A DNA stretch of 37,793 nt from Gammaproteobacteria bacterium (GCA_025355645.1 JANXZG010000041.1:1-37793); one strand, 5' to 3'; counted from the first letter of the stretch, positions 1 through 8,002 are shown. Program-made: numbers and translations. Notes: a model not told the origin generated them from the sequence alone.

Positions 1-1
1 A

Positions 2-703
2 GTCGTATGCGATAGCCCGGAGAAAAAACTGGGCCGGCAGGTACCGGCGGTGGCCAGCCGCATGTACGAACCCATCGCCCGCGCTATCGCGCAGGTGAAG
101 TCGGAGCTGCTGATTGTCTCGCCCTACGTCGTTCCTCCCCAGGATGAAATGAATTTGCTGAAGGACCGGCTCGCGCAGAACGTGCGGGTTCGTATCCTGA
201 CCAACTCGCTCGAATCCGCACCCGAGAAATCTGCGCACTCCGGCTACCGGCACTATAGGCCCGAGCTGCTGAAGGATGGCGCGCAGTTATATGAGGTTCG
301 CTCCCGGCTCGGCAATACGCGCGGCAGCGGCCAATCAACGACCATATCCCGCTTCGGAAACTATGGTTTGCACGCAAAACTGTTCGTGCTCGATCGCCGA
401 CGGCTTATCGTGGGTTCAATGAATCTGGACCATCGATCCCGCCGTTTGAATACCGAAGTAGGTCTTATCATTGATAGCGAGGAGCTGGCGACGCAGACGG
501 CGCTGCGATTCGAGGCCATGACCCAGCCGGAGAACTCATACAACGTACAGCTGGCACCGGGGAGCGAACGGTCTACTCATTTGATCTGGAAGACGGTCGA
601 GAACGGTAGCGCGGTGGAATACCGCAAGGAGCCGGTAAAGCACGCGTGGCAGCGCTCTGAGGTCAATATTTTATCGCTATTGCCATTGGATTCCGAATTA
701 TGA
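2..703 (+). CDS. Phospholipase D-family protein, C-terminal part (5' end outside window)
   Basis: The reading frame is open from the first bases of the window, so the gene begins upstream; the in-frame GTG at 50 is probably internal. Bases 371-425 encode a complete HKD motif: HAK, four residues, D, six residues, then GSMN. This is the catalytic signature of the phospholipase D/cardiolipin synthase superfamily. Such proteins normally carry two HKD halves, and this appears to be the second. An upstream block (IVSPYVVP, then VRILTNSL) matches the fold preceding the second HKD in cardiolipin synthase-like proteins. Known members transfer or hydrolyse phosphatidyl groups at the inner membrane; the exact substrate cannot be read here. 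The stop overlaps the next start (ATGA at 700), suggesting co-translation with the DUF5329 gene. Confidence 0.85.
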   Translation, partial: VVCDSPEKKLGRQVPAVASRMYEPIARAIAQVKSELLIVSPYVVPPQDEMNLLKDRLAQNVRVRILTNSLESAPEKSAHSGYRHYRPELLKDGAQLYEVRSRLGNTRGSGQSTTISRFGNYGLHAKLFVLDRRRLIVGSMNLDHRSRRLNTEVGLIIDSEELATQTALRFEAMTQPENSYNVQLAPGSERSTHLIWKTVENGSAVEYRKEPVKHAWQRSEVNILSLLPLDSEL

Positions 704-1092
704 AAAAGCGCGCTGCCGTCCGGTTTGGATTGGCACTGAATCTATTGCTTGTCGGTGCGGCGCTCGCCGCGCCACCCGTAGAGGTGCAGGTTGAAGTCGG
801 GTATCTGCTGCAGCAGGTGGAAGATTCAGGCTGCGAATTTAATCGCAACGGTACCTGGTACGCCGGCAAGCGTGCGCGGGACCACCTGAGCCTTAAGTAT
901 CAGTACCTGGTGGCCCACGATCAGATCAGCACGACCAACGACTTTATTGAGCAGGCCGCCTCGAGGAGCAGCATGACCGGCATCTCGTATCAGATCAGGT
1001 GCAACGGTGGCGCGCCAGTCGATAGCAATCGATGGCTGCTTGATGCGCTGGCCGCCTACCGGCAGATAAAGGCGACCTTACCCGCGCCTTAA
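700..1092 (+). CDS. DUF5329 family exported protein
   Basis: This 130-residue protein starts with a clear signal peptide: MKKR, a hydrophobic stretch, and likely cleavage after ALA near residue 23. The mature part has the features I associate with DUF5329: a helix ending in EDSGCEF, an RNG motif, DHLSLKYQY, an ISTTNDFIEQAASRSSMTG block, and a closing W-L-L...YRQ segment. Two cysteines (in SGCEF and IRCNG) could form a disulfide in the periplasm. The family's function is not known to me. The ATGA overlap with the phospholipase D gene suggests a shared transcript and perhaps a shared envelope role. A hairpin follows 21 bases after the stop. Confidence 0.75.
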   Translation: MKKRAAVRFGLALNLLLVGAALAAPPVEVQVEVGYLLQQVEDSGCEFNRNGTWYAGKRARDHLSLKYQYLVAHDQISTTNDFIEQAASRSSMTGISYQIRCNGGAPVDSNRWLLDALAAYRQIKATLPAP

Positions 1093-1112
1093 CGCCATAG
1101 GGCTTAAAATCA

Positions 1113-1138
1113 AAGGGGCCCCCCCGTGGGCGCCCCTT
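1113..1138 (-). terminator. Terminator hairpin between convergent genes
   Basis: The arms AAGGGGC (1113-1119) and GCCCCTT (1132-1138) pair perfectly. Read on the minus strand, the hairpin is followed by T-rich sequence (complement of 1104-1114), so it most likely ends the BON-protein transcript. On the plus strand the T-tract is poor, but the stem may still act for the DUF5329 transcript. Confidence 0.6.
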
Positions 1139-1187
1139 CAGATCATCCGATCACCACCCCAGCGTGGCAATCTTGTCCTCAACGCTG

Positions 1188-1517
1188 CTACTTGTCCATC
1201 CTCAGTCGAATAGACGAATGCACATCCCGCACGCCCTCAGTCGCGCGTGCAATGGAGATGGCCGAATCAATAGCATCCTGGCTCCGCGCCCTGCCGCTCA
1301 GCCACACAACACCCTGATCGTCGGTGTCGACCTTCACATGCACCAAATTCGTGATGTGCTGGGCCGCCAGCGTGGTCTTGATCTTGGTCGTGATGACCGA
1401 GTCCTTGACGAAATGTCCGGGATGCGAGCGATCCGAGTCAGGGTTCGCCTGGACAAAGGTTGCGGCAAAGGGCGCTGCACTGAGCGCCACCATGGCAACG
1501 AGAGTAAATCGCTTCAT
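1188..1517 (-). CDS. Periplasmic BON-domain protein (OsmY-like)
   Basis: The 109-residue product has a signal peptide (MKRFTLVAMVALSAAPFAATF, cleavage probably at VQA). One BON domain follows: KDSVITTKIKTTLAA, then VKVDTDDQGVVWLSGRA and a final AISIARATEGVRDVHSSI block. The conserved glycine of the V-x-L-S-G turn is present. BON domains bind phospholipid surfaces; OsmY-type proteins act in the periplasm under osmotic or envelope stress. A strong Shine-Dalgarno (AGGAGG) sits about six bases before the ATG, fixing the start. One BON domain rather than OsmY's two makes this a short family member. Confidence 0.88.
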   Translation of the reverse strand: MKRFTLVAMVALSAAPFAATFVQANPDSDRSHPGHFVKDSVITTKIKTTLAAQHITNLVHVKVDTDDQGVVWLSGRARSQDAIDSAISIARATEGVRDVHSSIRLRMDK

Positions 1518-1635
1518 AAGTCCTCCTGCAATGGACGGGGAAAATTTGTTCGCGGCACTAGCCTGCCGGGTCGGTCAATATGGCTGTATAGGACAGCGCC
1601 GCTCAGGCCTCTGAGGCTTTGTCCGTCGCCGTGTA

Positions 1636-1651
1636 GGTGTCCTCTGACACC
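1636..1651. other. Small perfect hairpin in intergenic gap
   Basis: GGTGTC (1636-1641) and GACACC (1646-1651) form a six-pair stem with a four-base loop. A second pair, CCACTG (1650-1655) and CAGTGG (1665-1670), overlaps its edge, so the two stems are mutually exclusive. The gap 1518-1812 otherwise shows no convincing gene. Role unknown; it lies upstream of the BON gene and may include its promoter region. Confidence 0.3.
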
Positions 1652-1784
1652 ACTGTGTTGCAGTCAGTGGGCCATCAATGTGGTCAAAACCGGTCCGCCA
1701 GGCGGTTTCTTGGTGGCCGCGCTAGCGCAATATCCCCGCGCCACTGCAGCGCGTATGCAGGGGGAGGCTAGGGGACATACCAGA

Positions 1785-1800
1785 GCGCCCTAGGGGGCGC
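1785..1800 (-). terminator. Possible terminator after the histidine kinase
   Basis: GCGCCC (1785-1790) and GGGCGC (1795-1800) form a GC-only stem with a four-base loop, 13 bases beyond the stop codon of the histidine kinase gene. There is no T-tract, so intrinsic termination would be weak. It is listed because of its position. Confidence 0.35.
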
Positions 1801-1812
1801 CGCGTGACCGCA

Positions 1813-4587
1813 CTATCGATTGATGCCGCCGCCGTCCAACACGCGCCGGACTTTCTTGGCTAACTCCGCGACGGTAAACGGCTTGGGCAGGAACGCGACC
1901 CCTGCATCGAGCATGCCATTGTGAACGACCGCGTTCCGGGTATAGCCGGTGGTAAACAGGACTTTGAGTTCGGGACGCATCTTTTTCGCCTGCTCAGCCA
2001 GCACCCGCCCGTTCATCCTTGGCATGACAATATCCGTGAACAGCAAGGATATACGCGGTTGCATGTGCAGGATGTCGATGGCCTGAACGCCATCACTCGC
2101 CTGTACCACGGTGTACCCCAGGTCCCGCAGCACATCGACGGCCATGTGCCTGACGGCCTCCTCATCTTCGACCACTAGCAGGATCTCTCCTTCTTTCGCA
2201 GCCGGCAGGTCATAGTCGGGAGTTTTCTTTTCCGCGTCCCGTTGCTCGGCCCCGGTATGACGTTGCAGGTAGATTTTGACTGTGGTGCCCTGCCCAAGCT
2301 CCGAATATATTCGGACATGCCCACCGGACTGCTTGACGAATCCATACACCTGGCTCAAGCCGAGTCCCGTTCCCTTGCCAACCCCCTTGGTTGTGTAGAA
2401 CGGATCGAAGGCGCGCTCAACCACCTCAGGCGCCATGCCGGTTCCGGTATCACTCACGCCAATGAGCACATATTGCCCCGGTATGGTCCCCGGGGAACGG
2501 GCGGCGTAGGCGTCATCGAGATGCGCATTGGCGGTTTCGATCGTCAGCTTTCCGCCATCGGGCATCGCGTCGCGGGCGTTGACGCAAAGATTCACGATCG
2601 CGCTCTCGAGCTGCACGGCGTCAGCCAGCGAATGCCATAATCCCCCAGCCAGAACAGTTTCGACACGCACGCTTTCACCGATGGTCCGGCGCAGCAATTC
2701 TGACATGCCGCCGACCAGCTTGTTGACATTGAGGACCTCCGGAGCAAGTGCCTGTTGACGCGAGTAAGCAAGCAATCGCGCGGTGAGCTGGGATGATCGG
2801 CGCGCCCCTTCCTCGGCGTTTTCGATGCTCTTGAGTGCGCGTTGCGGATCGGTCAGCAGCTTTCGTTTCGCAATATCCAGGGAGCCAATCACGATGGCCA
2901 GCATATTATTAAAATCGTGCGCAATGCCGCCAGTTAACTGGCCAAGCGATTCCACTTTTTGCATTTGCCGCAATTGCGACTCCGCGGCTTGCCGCTCCGC
3001 CGCCTCATTGCGCAAACTGGTCAGCGCATTCTGTAAATCGGCCGTTCGTTCCGCCACGCCGAGCTCGAGCCTGGAGTTCAATGCCTTCAGCGCGTTACGC
3101 GCGTCGACAAGGTCCTGCGTGTCGATACAGGTGCCCACCCACTGCGAGATAGCGTTGCGCACGTCCCGCACGGGCATCGCCCTCACGGTGAAGCACCGGT
3201 AGCCATCGGCGTGATGACGAATGCGATATTCGGCATCATAGTTATTACCCGACTGCCACGCTTGCGCCCAGCTATGCGCAGCTTCACTGCGATCGTCCGG
3301 ATGCAAGGTATCAAGCCATCCGAAGTCGAGCAGTTCTTCGGGCGACTTTCCGGTGAACGACTGGAAGACGTGGTTCGTATAGGTCAGCGCACCTTGAATA
3401 TCCGCGACGAAAATAAAGGCCGGCAGTGTATTGCTCAGCGTCCGGAAGCGCTCTTCGCTCTCGCGCAGGGATTCGAGCATGGCGAACTCCTCGCTGACAT
3501 CGACCGTCACGCCCGCGAGCCCGATGACAGCGCCAGCCACATCGCGCAAGGGTGTCTTGGTCGAGCGCAGCACGAGGGTCTTTTGGTCAGGCCGAGTCAG
3601 CGTCTCATCGACCGTCTCCACGACCCCGGTGGCCATGATCCGTAGATCGTTTGCGCCGATGAGCGCGCCCTGCGCAGGATCTGGCGCAATCTCGGCAAGC
3701 GTCTTTCCGAACGCCTCCCCCGCTGTTTTTCCCAGTGCTCCTAGCATGCTAGGGTTGCCATAGGTCAATCGGCCCTGGGCGTCCATGGCGTAAATCATTG
3801 CCGGCGTCACGTCGCCGATGGCTTTCAATAACGCGCCTACCCTCTGTGTCTCCGCTTCGCTCTTTGCGCGGATCATGTTGGCGCGCGCTGTTGCCTCGCT
3901 GATCTGGGTCCTGATGTCAGCGCGGATGGCCGCATAATAGGCAGCGCCCGCCACTGCAAAAAACAGCACGCCGAGCGCCAGAACAATCAATGAGTTTCTA
4001 TAGTTGGCGTTTCGAGCCGCCATGCTGGTCGCGCGTCGCAATCCGAATAGGCGCTGCTCTTCGGCCAACATGCCGTCTATCTTGGCGTGCGCGGCGTCCA
4101 TTTGCGCCTGTTCGCGGTCCGCTAACGCGATGTTCAACGCTGCCGAATGGCGTTGGGCGCGAGGCGCCTGCATCGCGGCATTGGCAGATTGCAAACGCTC
4201 GTTCACATCGTCGCCGAGCGCTTTTAGCGCTTCTTGCTGGCGCGGATTATCGCTGGTCAACTGCTTTATGGTGGCCAGTTCACTGCCCGTATCCCCGACC
4301 CCCTTCTGGAACGGGGCGAGAAAACTCGGCTCGCCGGACAGCAGATAGCCGCGCTCGCTCACATCGATCGCCTGCAAAGCGGACCACAGGGTGCGTGCCT
4401 CGATGACTACCTGTAGAGAATGCTGTTCCCACTCGCCGGCCCGCTCGCGGGCGGCATTGTCCTTAAGCGAGTTTGAGCTGAAATACGCGAGCAGCAAACC
4501 GAGCGCTACGAGGGTGATGCCCCCATACCACCAGGCCCGGCGATTCTTGATGATAAGGCTCGACAATTTGCAACTCTCATTCGACAC
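1813..4587 (-). CDS. CHASE3-PAS hybrid sensor histidine kinase with C-terminal receiver
   Basis: From a GTG at 4587 the product has 924 residues. In order: a membrane segment near 18-38; a CHASE3-type extracytoplasmic domain (EARTLWSALQAIDVSERGYLLSG); a second membrane segment near 202-225; two PAS domains; a HisKA domain with the phosphoacceptor in GGIAHDFNN (His557); a HATPase with NARDAMPDGG and GTGLGLSQVYG; and a receiver with the phosphorylatable Asp in LLFTDIVMP (Asp852). A longer reading to 4779 is open but would overlap the GlsB-like gene and an intervening hairpin, and its extra N-terminus is low-complexity. The GTG has an AGGA five bases upstream. Such kinases sense envelope or small-molecule signals and pass phosphate to a separate phosphotransferase or regulator; no partner is encoded next to it. 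Confidence 0.9.
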   Translation of the reverse strand: MSNESCKLSSLIIKNRRAWWYGGITLVALGLLLAYFSSNSLKDNAARERAGEWEQHSLQVVIEARTLWSALQAIDVSERGYLLSGEPSFLAPFQKGVGDTGSELATIKQLTSDNPRQQEALKALGDDVNERLQSANAAMQAPRAQRHSAALNIALADREQAQMDAAHAKIDGMLAEEQRLFGLRRATSMAARNANYRNSLIVLALGVLFFAVAGAAYYAAIRADIRTQISEATARANMIRAKSEAETQRVGALLKAIGDVTPAMIYAMDAQGRLTYGNPSMLGALGKTAGEAFGKTLAEIAPDPAQGALIGANDLRIMATGVVETVDETLTRPDQKTLVLRSTKTPLRDVAGAVIGLAGVTVDVSEEFAMLESLRESEERFRTLSNTLPAFIFVADIQGALTYTNHVFQSFTGKSPEELLDFGWLDTLHPDDRSEAAHSWAQAWQSGNNYDAEYRIRHHADGYRCFTVRAMPVRDVRNAISQWVGTCIDTQDLVDARNALKALNSRLELGVAERTADLQNALTSLRNEAAERQAAESQLRQMQKVESLGQLTGGIAHDFNNMLAIVIGSLDIAKRKLLTDPQRALKSIENAEEGARRSSQLTARLLAYSRQQALAPEVLNVNKLVGGMSELLRRTIGESVRVETVLAGGLWHSLADAVQLESAIVNLCVNARDAMPDGGKLTIETANAHLDDAYAARSPGTIPGQYVLIGVSDTGTGMAPEVVERAFDPFYTTKGVGKGTGLGLSQVYGFVKQSGGHVRIYSELGQGTTVKIYLQRHTGAEQRDAEKKTPDYDLPAAKEGEILLVVEDEEAVRHMAVDVLRDLGYTVVQASDGVQAIDILHMQPRISLLFTDIVMPRMNGRVLAEQAKKMRPELKVLFTTGYTRNAVVHNGMLDAGVAFLPKPFTVAELAKKVRRVLDGGGINR

Positions 4588-4624
4588 CTGGTCCTGATCA
4601 GGAAGCGCTTGGCCGGGTCTGTCT

Positions 4625-4655
4625 CCTGGCGGGCGGGCCCTAACCGCCCGCCAGG
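4625..4655. promoter_or_regulatory. Perfect 12-bp hairpin in the leader of the histidine kinase gene
   Basis: CCTGGCGGGCGG (4625-4636) pairs perfectly with CCGCCCGCCAGG (4644-4655) around a seven-base loop. It lies 38 bases upstream of the kinase GTG start and 60 bases after the GlsB-like stop. No T-tract follows on either strand, so a simple intrinsic terminator is unlikely. It could attenuate transcription, protect the upstream mRNA 3' end, or be a protein-binding dyad. Confidence 0.55.
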
Positions 4656-4714
4656 ACATCCGAGAAGAGATTATCTTGGCCGATCTTCCGCGTCCTGCGG
4701 GCTGCCTATCAGGC

Positions 4715-4969
4715 TTAAGGGGTGCGACGGATAAAGGCGTGATAGATAAAGAGGATAACCACGGCGCCGACGATCGCAACCAGAATGCTGTAGAGGTTCA
4801 GTCCGGTGACGCCCGACATTCCGAAAGTTTGGAACAGGTACCCTCCGACGACGGCTCCGACAACACCGAGCACGATGTCCAATACCATTCCTTCACCGGT
4901 CTTGTTCACAAGCTTACTCGCGACAAATCCGGCGATCAGACCAAGGATAATCCAGGCAAGAAATGACAT
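4715..4969 (-). CDS. GlsB/YeaQ/YmgE family stress-response membrane protein
   Basis: This 84-residue protein is almost entirely hydrophobic, with three predicted membrane segments separated by short glycine-rich turns. The features are typical of the family (formerly called transglycosylase-associated): an N-terminal AWIILGLIAGFVA, a central DIVLGVVGAVVGG and a final LVAIVGAVVILF. Family members sit in the inner membrane and are induced by acid, osmotic or stationary-phase stress; their biochemical role is unclear. An AGGAG lies about eight bases before the ATG. It lies upstream of the histidine kinase on the same strand, separated by a strong hairpin. Confidence 0.9.
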   Translation of the reverse strand: MSFLAWIILGLIAGFVASKLVNKTGEGMVLDIVLGVVGAVVGGYLFQTFGMSGVTGLNLYSILVAIVGAVVILFIYHAFIRRTP

Positions 4970-5005
4970 ACTTTATTCTCCTGTTTTGATTGTGAGTCTT
5001 ATTGT

Positions 5006-5338
5006 CTAACGGTTGCGGGCATCTGATTGTTTATCGCGTGACAGCCTAAATATGTTGAGGGCAGCATGCAGCAAGGCACCCGAGGCGCCCGCGATCGCCT
5101 TGATTGGTTTCTTCTTAGTGTACGACACTACCGTTTTGGATGCTTTGCGCGAAGCCTCATGGGCGTGGCGGGCCGTTTCATCGATCGCCTCCAGGCCTTG
5201 TTCGACCCCTTCCCATGCCTGGCCCGACACCCTGCGGATCGTGGGCGCCGCGCCCCTGCGTACGCTGCTGAGGGCTCCCTTGGCCCGTTTGGCCGTTTTA
5301 CGCGGCCGCTTTGGCAGCTTATCTTGGGAACTTGCCAT
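5006..5338 (-). CDS. Small basic protein, possibly DUF883/ElaB-like
   Basis: The 110-residue product has a very basic N-terminus (KLPKRPRKTAKRAKG), a middle helix rich in Glu, Ala and His, and a C-terminal KKKPIKAIAGASGALLHAAL segment. That last segment resembles the end of DUF883/ElaB/YqjD proteins, which tether ribosomes or chromosome-associated material to the membrane in stationary phase. The match is weak and the hydrophobic tail is short, so the family call is tentative. An AAGGG lies about seven bases before the ATG. The gene is 36 bases upstream of the GlsB-like gene on the same strand, suggesting co-expression in stress. Confidence 0.6.
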   Translation of the reverse strand: MASSQDKLPKRPRKTAKRAKGALSSVRRGAAPTIRRVSGQAWEGVEQGLEAIDETARHAHEASRKASKTVVSYTKKKPIKAIAGASGALLHAALNIFRLSRDKQSDARNR

Positions 5339-5535
5339 GTGTCACCCTTGGTCCGGTCGAAATACGCCCGAATTCATTACAGAAAGGAAACAAGCTGTGA
5401 TTCTACAGCGGTCCGATTGCAGCGCCGGTCGGACGTGGTCGGTATTCCCTGTAAGACAACTGACCATGCGGCCTACCGCTTATACACAGGGTAGCGCCGG
5501 TACTTCGGGTAAGCTGTTCGGAGGCGGCCGTCGGT

Positions 5536-5943
5536 TCAAGGCGTTTTTTGAATCACCCAGAGTCCCGCATGTCCTTTCTGGTTTAATCCCAGGCTCACAA
5601 GCGCGGATTTATTTTCCCATAGCCGCGCAAGCGGCAGCCCTTCGTGATGTACGAGGTTTACGAATTCTTCCGTAGGGCTGCGCAGCTTTCCAAAAGAGAG
5701 CTGAAATGTGGACGGGGCTTGGCTGCCTGAGTCCCAACGGGTTCTACTCGGAGCCGATGGATACCCGTCCAACGATTTCGTCGGGGCGGGTAAGCGTAAA
5801 TCCAGGCTCGGCTGAGAGTTCTGGGCAGCTATTTTTGATTGAAAGCCAGACTGGGCGGCCTGCATTATCGAATTTGTCCGAACCGACGATCGCGGCTGAA
5901 AGCCCGAAGGGCCCTCTGAACCGGCCGCGCCGGCAAAGCTCAC
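5536..5943 (-). CDS. Unrecognised, probably secreted protein; true start unclear
   Basis: The frame from the GTG at 5943 gives 135 residues. The C-terminal 45 look like a real conserved module (SPTEEFVNLVHHEGLPLARL, then ALVSLGLNQKGHAGLW), while the middle is Ser/Pro/Gln-rich and probably disordered. The frame stays open upstream to 6033, and those codons read LASLIFVSVSFAGAAGS just before and across the GTG. That is a signal-peptide core, so translation likely begins upstream, yet no ATG, GTG or TTG exists there. CTG codons at 6012 and 5973 are the only near-start candidates. The gene directly follows the hemerythrin gene and would overlap it if the CTG at 6012 is used. Function unknown. Confidence 0.5.
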   Translation of the reverse strand: MSFAGAAGSEGPSGFQPRSSVRTNSIMQAAQSGFQSKIAAQNSQPSLDLRLPAPTKSLDGYPSAPSRTRWDSGSQAPSTFQLSFGKLRSPTEEFVNLVHHEGLPLARLWENKSALVSLGLNQKGHAGLWVIQKTP

Positions 5944-5998
5944 GGATACGAAGATGAGCGATGCCAGCTGCAGCGTGGCGACGGCGACGGGCGCCGCG

Positions 5999-6502
5999 CT
6001 ATTTCCGGTCAGACACGGAGCCCATCTGGTCCATCAGCGTTTGCTTTCGCGCAAACATCTTCTCGCCTAGCGCTGCCAGATCCAGCTGCTTACAGGCCTT
6101 CGCTGCGGCAAACATCCCGCCCGGTTTTTCTTCTTCGTTGACGTGATGCTTGATCATTTCAAACAGCACGTGGACCTTCGGCTGATAATAATCATCAGCG
6201 GGGTCCGACGCCTGTATCTGGATGATAAGCTCCTTGGCGCCCGCGTGTTCAACCACGGCCTCATGGTGCATATCCTTGTCCTGCGTTGCGTCCAGGAATG
6301 CCGGATAGAAGATTTCCTCCTCGATCTCAGTATGAATAATCAGCGCGTTGCATATTTCCGTAGCGAGCTTCTTGCGCTTGGGACCGGATACGAGCTTTTC
6401 AAACGCCTCAAACCACTCCTTGACCTGTTGGTGGTCCGCCTTCAGCAGCGAAATGGCGTCGGGTGCAGATTGCACCGCGGAGGTTTTTCGGGAAGCTTCC
6501 AT
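5999..6502 (-). CDS. Hemerythrin HHE domain protein
   Basis: From the ATG at 6502 the product has 167 residues. It shows the four-helix HHE arrangement with the expected metal ligands: LKADHQQV, IIHTEIEEEIFYP, HHEAVVEHAGAKELI and MIKHHVNEEE. Such proteins carry a di-iron centre that binds oxygen or reacts with nitric oxide or peroxide; cytoplasmic members are linked to oxygen sensing and iron or redox stress. An ORF open to 6559 exists, but an AAGGA eight bases before the 6502 ATG favours the shorter form. The gene diverges from the Crp/Fnr-type regulator, a natural candidate for controlling it. Confidence 0.9.
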   Translation of the reverse strand: MEASRKTSAVQSAPDAISLLKADHQQVKEWFEAFEKLVSGPKRKKLATEICNALIIHTEIEEEIFYPAFLDATQDKDMHHEAVVEHAGAKELIIQIQASDPADDYYQPKVHVLFEMIKHHVNEEEKPGGMFAAAKACKQLDLAALGEKMFARKQTLMDQMGSVSDRK

Positions 6503-6570
6503 GTTCACGTTCCTTAGATGGCTGACTAACCTATCCAGCCTACTTAATGCAGACCCCAATGCAGTTCACC

Positions 6571-6596
6571 GGCGTCCCGATGTCGCATCAGACGCC
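6571..6596. promoter_or_regulatory. Nested dyad between hemerythrin and Crp/Fnr genes
   Basis: GGCGTC (6571-6576) pairs with GACGCC (6591-6596), and inside it GATG (6579-6582) pairs with CATC (6586-6589). It sits about 70 bases upstream of the hemerythrin start in a divergent intergenic region. It could be an operator or an RNA hairpin. The remainder of 6503-6792 shows no further supported feature. Confidence 0.35.
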
Positions 6597-6792
6597 AGAG
6601 GAATTTTGGGTAGGATAACTACAGCGTCCGAGCTTGCCATCCGGTGATGGCCACTACCTGCGTCGAAACTGCTATTACGGGCCGTCACGTAAGCATGCGC
6701 CTACTATTGGACGTGACCATTGCGGACATAGCGGTGATTGCACGAACCGTAAACTTGGTTTGCCATCCAGCAATACTATAAAGGCTGATTTT

Positions 6793-7599
6793 ATGTTTTA
6801 CACAGAACGTCAGTATCCAGAGCAGGGCGATAGCATTCGACAGACAGTATCTGTTTTGTCGAACCGGCGCGCGATTGGGGACGCGCAAACGCACTCGATA
6901 GGCAGCAATCGACTGCTCGCCGTGTTATCCGCGCTGGACCTCGAGCGCATCGAATGTCATCTGGAATTTATCCCGCTCGCGGCAGGTGATGTGCTGTACC
7001 AATCGGGCAGCCACATGCGACATGTGTATTTCCCGACCACCTCGATTATTTCGCTGTTGCACACGATGGCGAACGGTGCCTGCGCTGAGATAGCACTCAT
7101 TGGCAATGAAGGCGTAGCCGGCGCCTCGCTATGCATGGGTGATGAAACCACGGCTTGTCGTGCGGTCATTTCGAGCGCTGGCGGCGCGTACCGGATGGCC
7201 AGCCGGGTGATCAAGCAGGAGTTTGCACGAGGCGGGACCATGCAGCAGTTGCTGCTACGCTACTCGCAGGCGCTGATCACCCAGATGGGACAGACGGCCG
7301 CCTGCAATCGCCATCATGCGCTAGAGCAGCAGCTGTGCCGGCGACTGTTGCTGAGCCTTGACCGGATCTCATCCAGCGAATTCGCGATGACGCACCAATC
7401 AATCGCCAATATGCTCGGCGTGCGCCGCGAGGGCGTGACTGAGGCTGCGGGTAAACTGCAAGCTGCCGGACTCATTCGCTACACGCGCGGTCGAATTACC
7501 ATTCTGGATCGCAGTGGACTCGAGGAGAGGACCTGCGAGTGCTATGCAGCGGTGAAGCGGGAGAACGGACGTCTGCTGCGTTACGCAGCAGTAGCATAA
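6793..7599 (+). CDS. Crp/Fnr family transcriptional regulator
   Basis: From the ATG at 6793 the product has 268 residues. An N-terminal cyclic-nucleotide-binding-like beta-roll is visible (FIPLAAGDVLYQSGSHMRHVYFP, then AEIALIGNEGVAGASLCMG). A long dimer helix and a C-terminal winged helix follow, with recognition region MTHQSIANMLGVRREGVTEAA. There is no N-terminal cysteine cluster, so it is not a classical Fe-S Fnr. The sequence resembles the broad Crp/Fnr subgroup common in soil proteobacteria whose ligand is usually unknown. A longer ORF from 6634 is open but its first 53 codons look non-coding; AAGG precedes the chosen ATG by eight bases. It diverges from the hemerythrin gene. Confidence 0.9.
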   Translation: MFYTERQYPEQGDSIRQTVSVLSNRRAIGDAQTHSIGSNRLLAVLSALDLERIECHLEFIPLAAGDVLYQSGSHMRHVYFPTTSIISLLHTMANGACAEIALIGNEGVAGASLCMGDETTACRAVISSAGGAYRMASRVIKQEFARGGTMQQLLLRYSQALITQMGQTAACNRHHALEQQLCRRLLLSLDRISSSEFAMTHQSIANMLGVRREGVTEAAGKLQAAGLIRYTRGRITILDRSGLEERTCECYAAVKRENGRLLRYAAVA

Positions 7600-8002
7600 G
7601 CGCGTCGCGAGCGGCGATGGCCGCCATGGCATCTCGACCGTTCGCGCGGCGCCGCGCACAAAAAACCGGGTCATGGGGTATGGGGGGCTGGTGTATCTGC
7701 CCCGGCACCTAGCATTAACCTCATCGCGCGCGCACAACAACACCTAGGCCCCTGCTCGCGCGCTGCGGCAGTTTTTTCGGCCATCTTTGATGTGCGCGGG
7801 AATCCGACCAAATGGGGATCCACGCGTGTATAGGACCCTCCCTCCTTCCCTATCGACGCCTAGTGGGCTGGTGATTTCCGTCATTAGCCCGGCGCTCGCA
7901 CGCGTCGGGCAAAACCACCCAAGGCGGTCACTTGTGTTAGGTCCACATCGAATCAGACTGATGACGGCAGGGCTCGCAATCCAAATACCGAGTCCCAAGA
8001 TT
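7600..8002. other. 403-base gap without a convincing gene
   Basis: Short open frames on both strands here lack ribosome sites, start choices and recognisable protein character. The stretch holds a perfect 14-base palindrome (7644-7657, GCGCGGC/GCCGCGC) and the terminator-like stem at 7752-7777. The remaining bases 7780-8002, downstream of the PadR stop on the minus strand, show nothing I can assign. Confidence 0.5.
7752..7777 (+). terminator. Intrinsic terminator followed by six T
   Basis: CTGC (7752-7755) and CGC (7757-7759) pair with GCG (7765-7767) and GCAG (7768-7771), with one bulged T and a five-base loop, followed by TTTTTT (7772-7777). It is oriented for plus-strand transcripts and lies 153 bases beyond the Crp/Fnr stop, so it ends either a long 3' UTR or a small RNA. 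Confidence 0.5.

Noticed and set aside
4588..4779. 64-residue extension of the histidine kinase
   Set aside because: It would overlap the GlsB-like gene and read through the 4625-4655 hairpin, and the added sequence has no domain character.
6755..6782. TTGGTT/TATAAA promoter for the Crp/Fnr gene
   Set aside because: Transcription would start beyond the ribosome site at 6781-6784 and only a few bases before the ATG.
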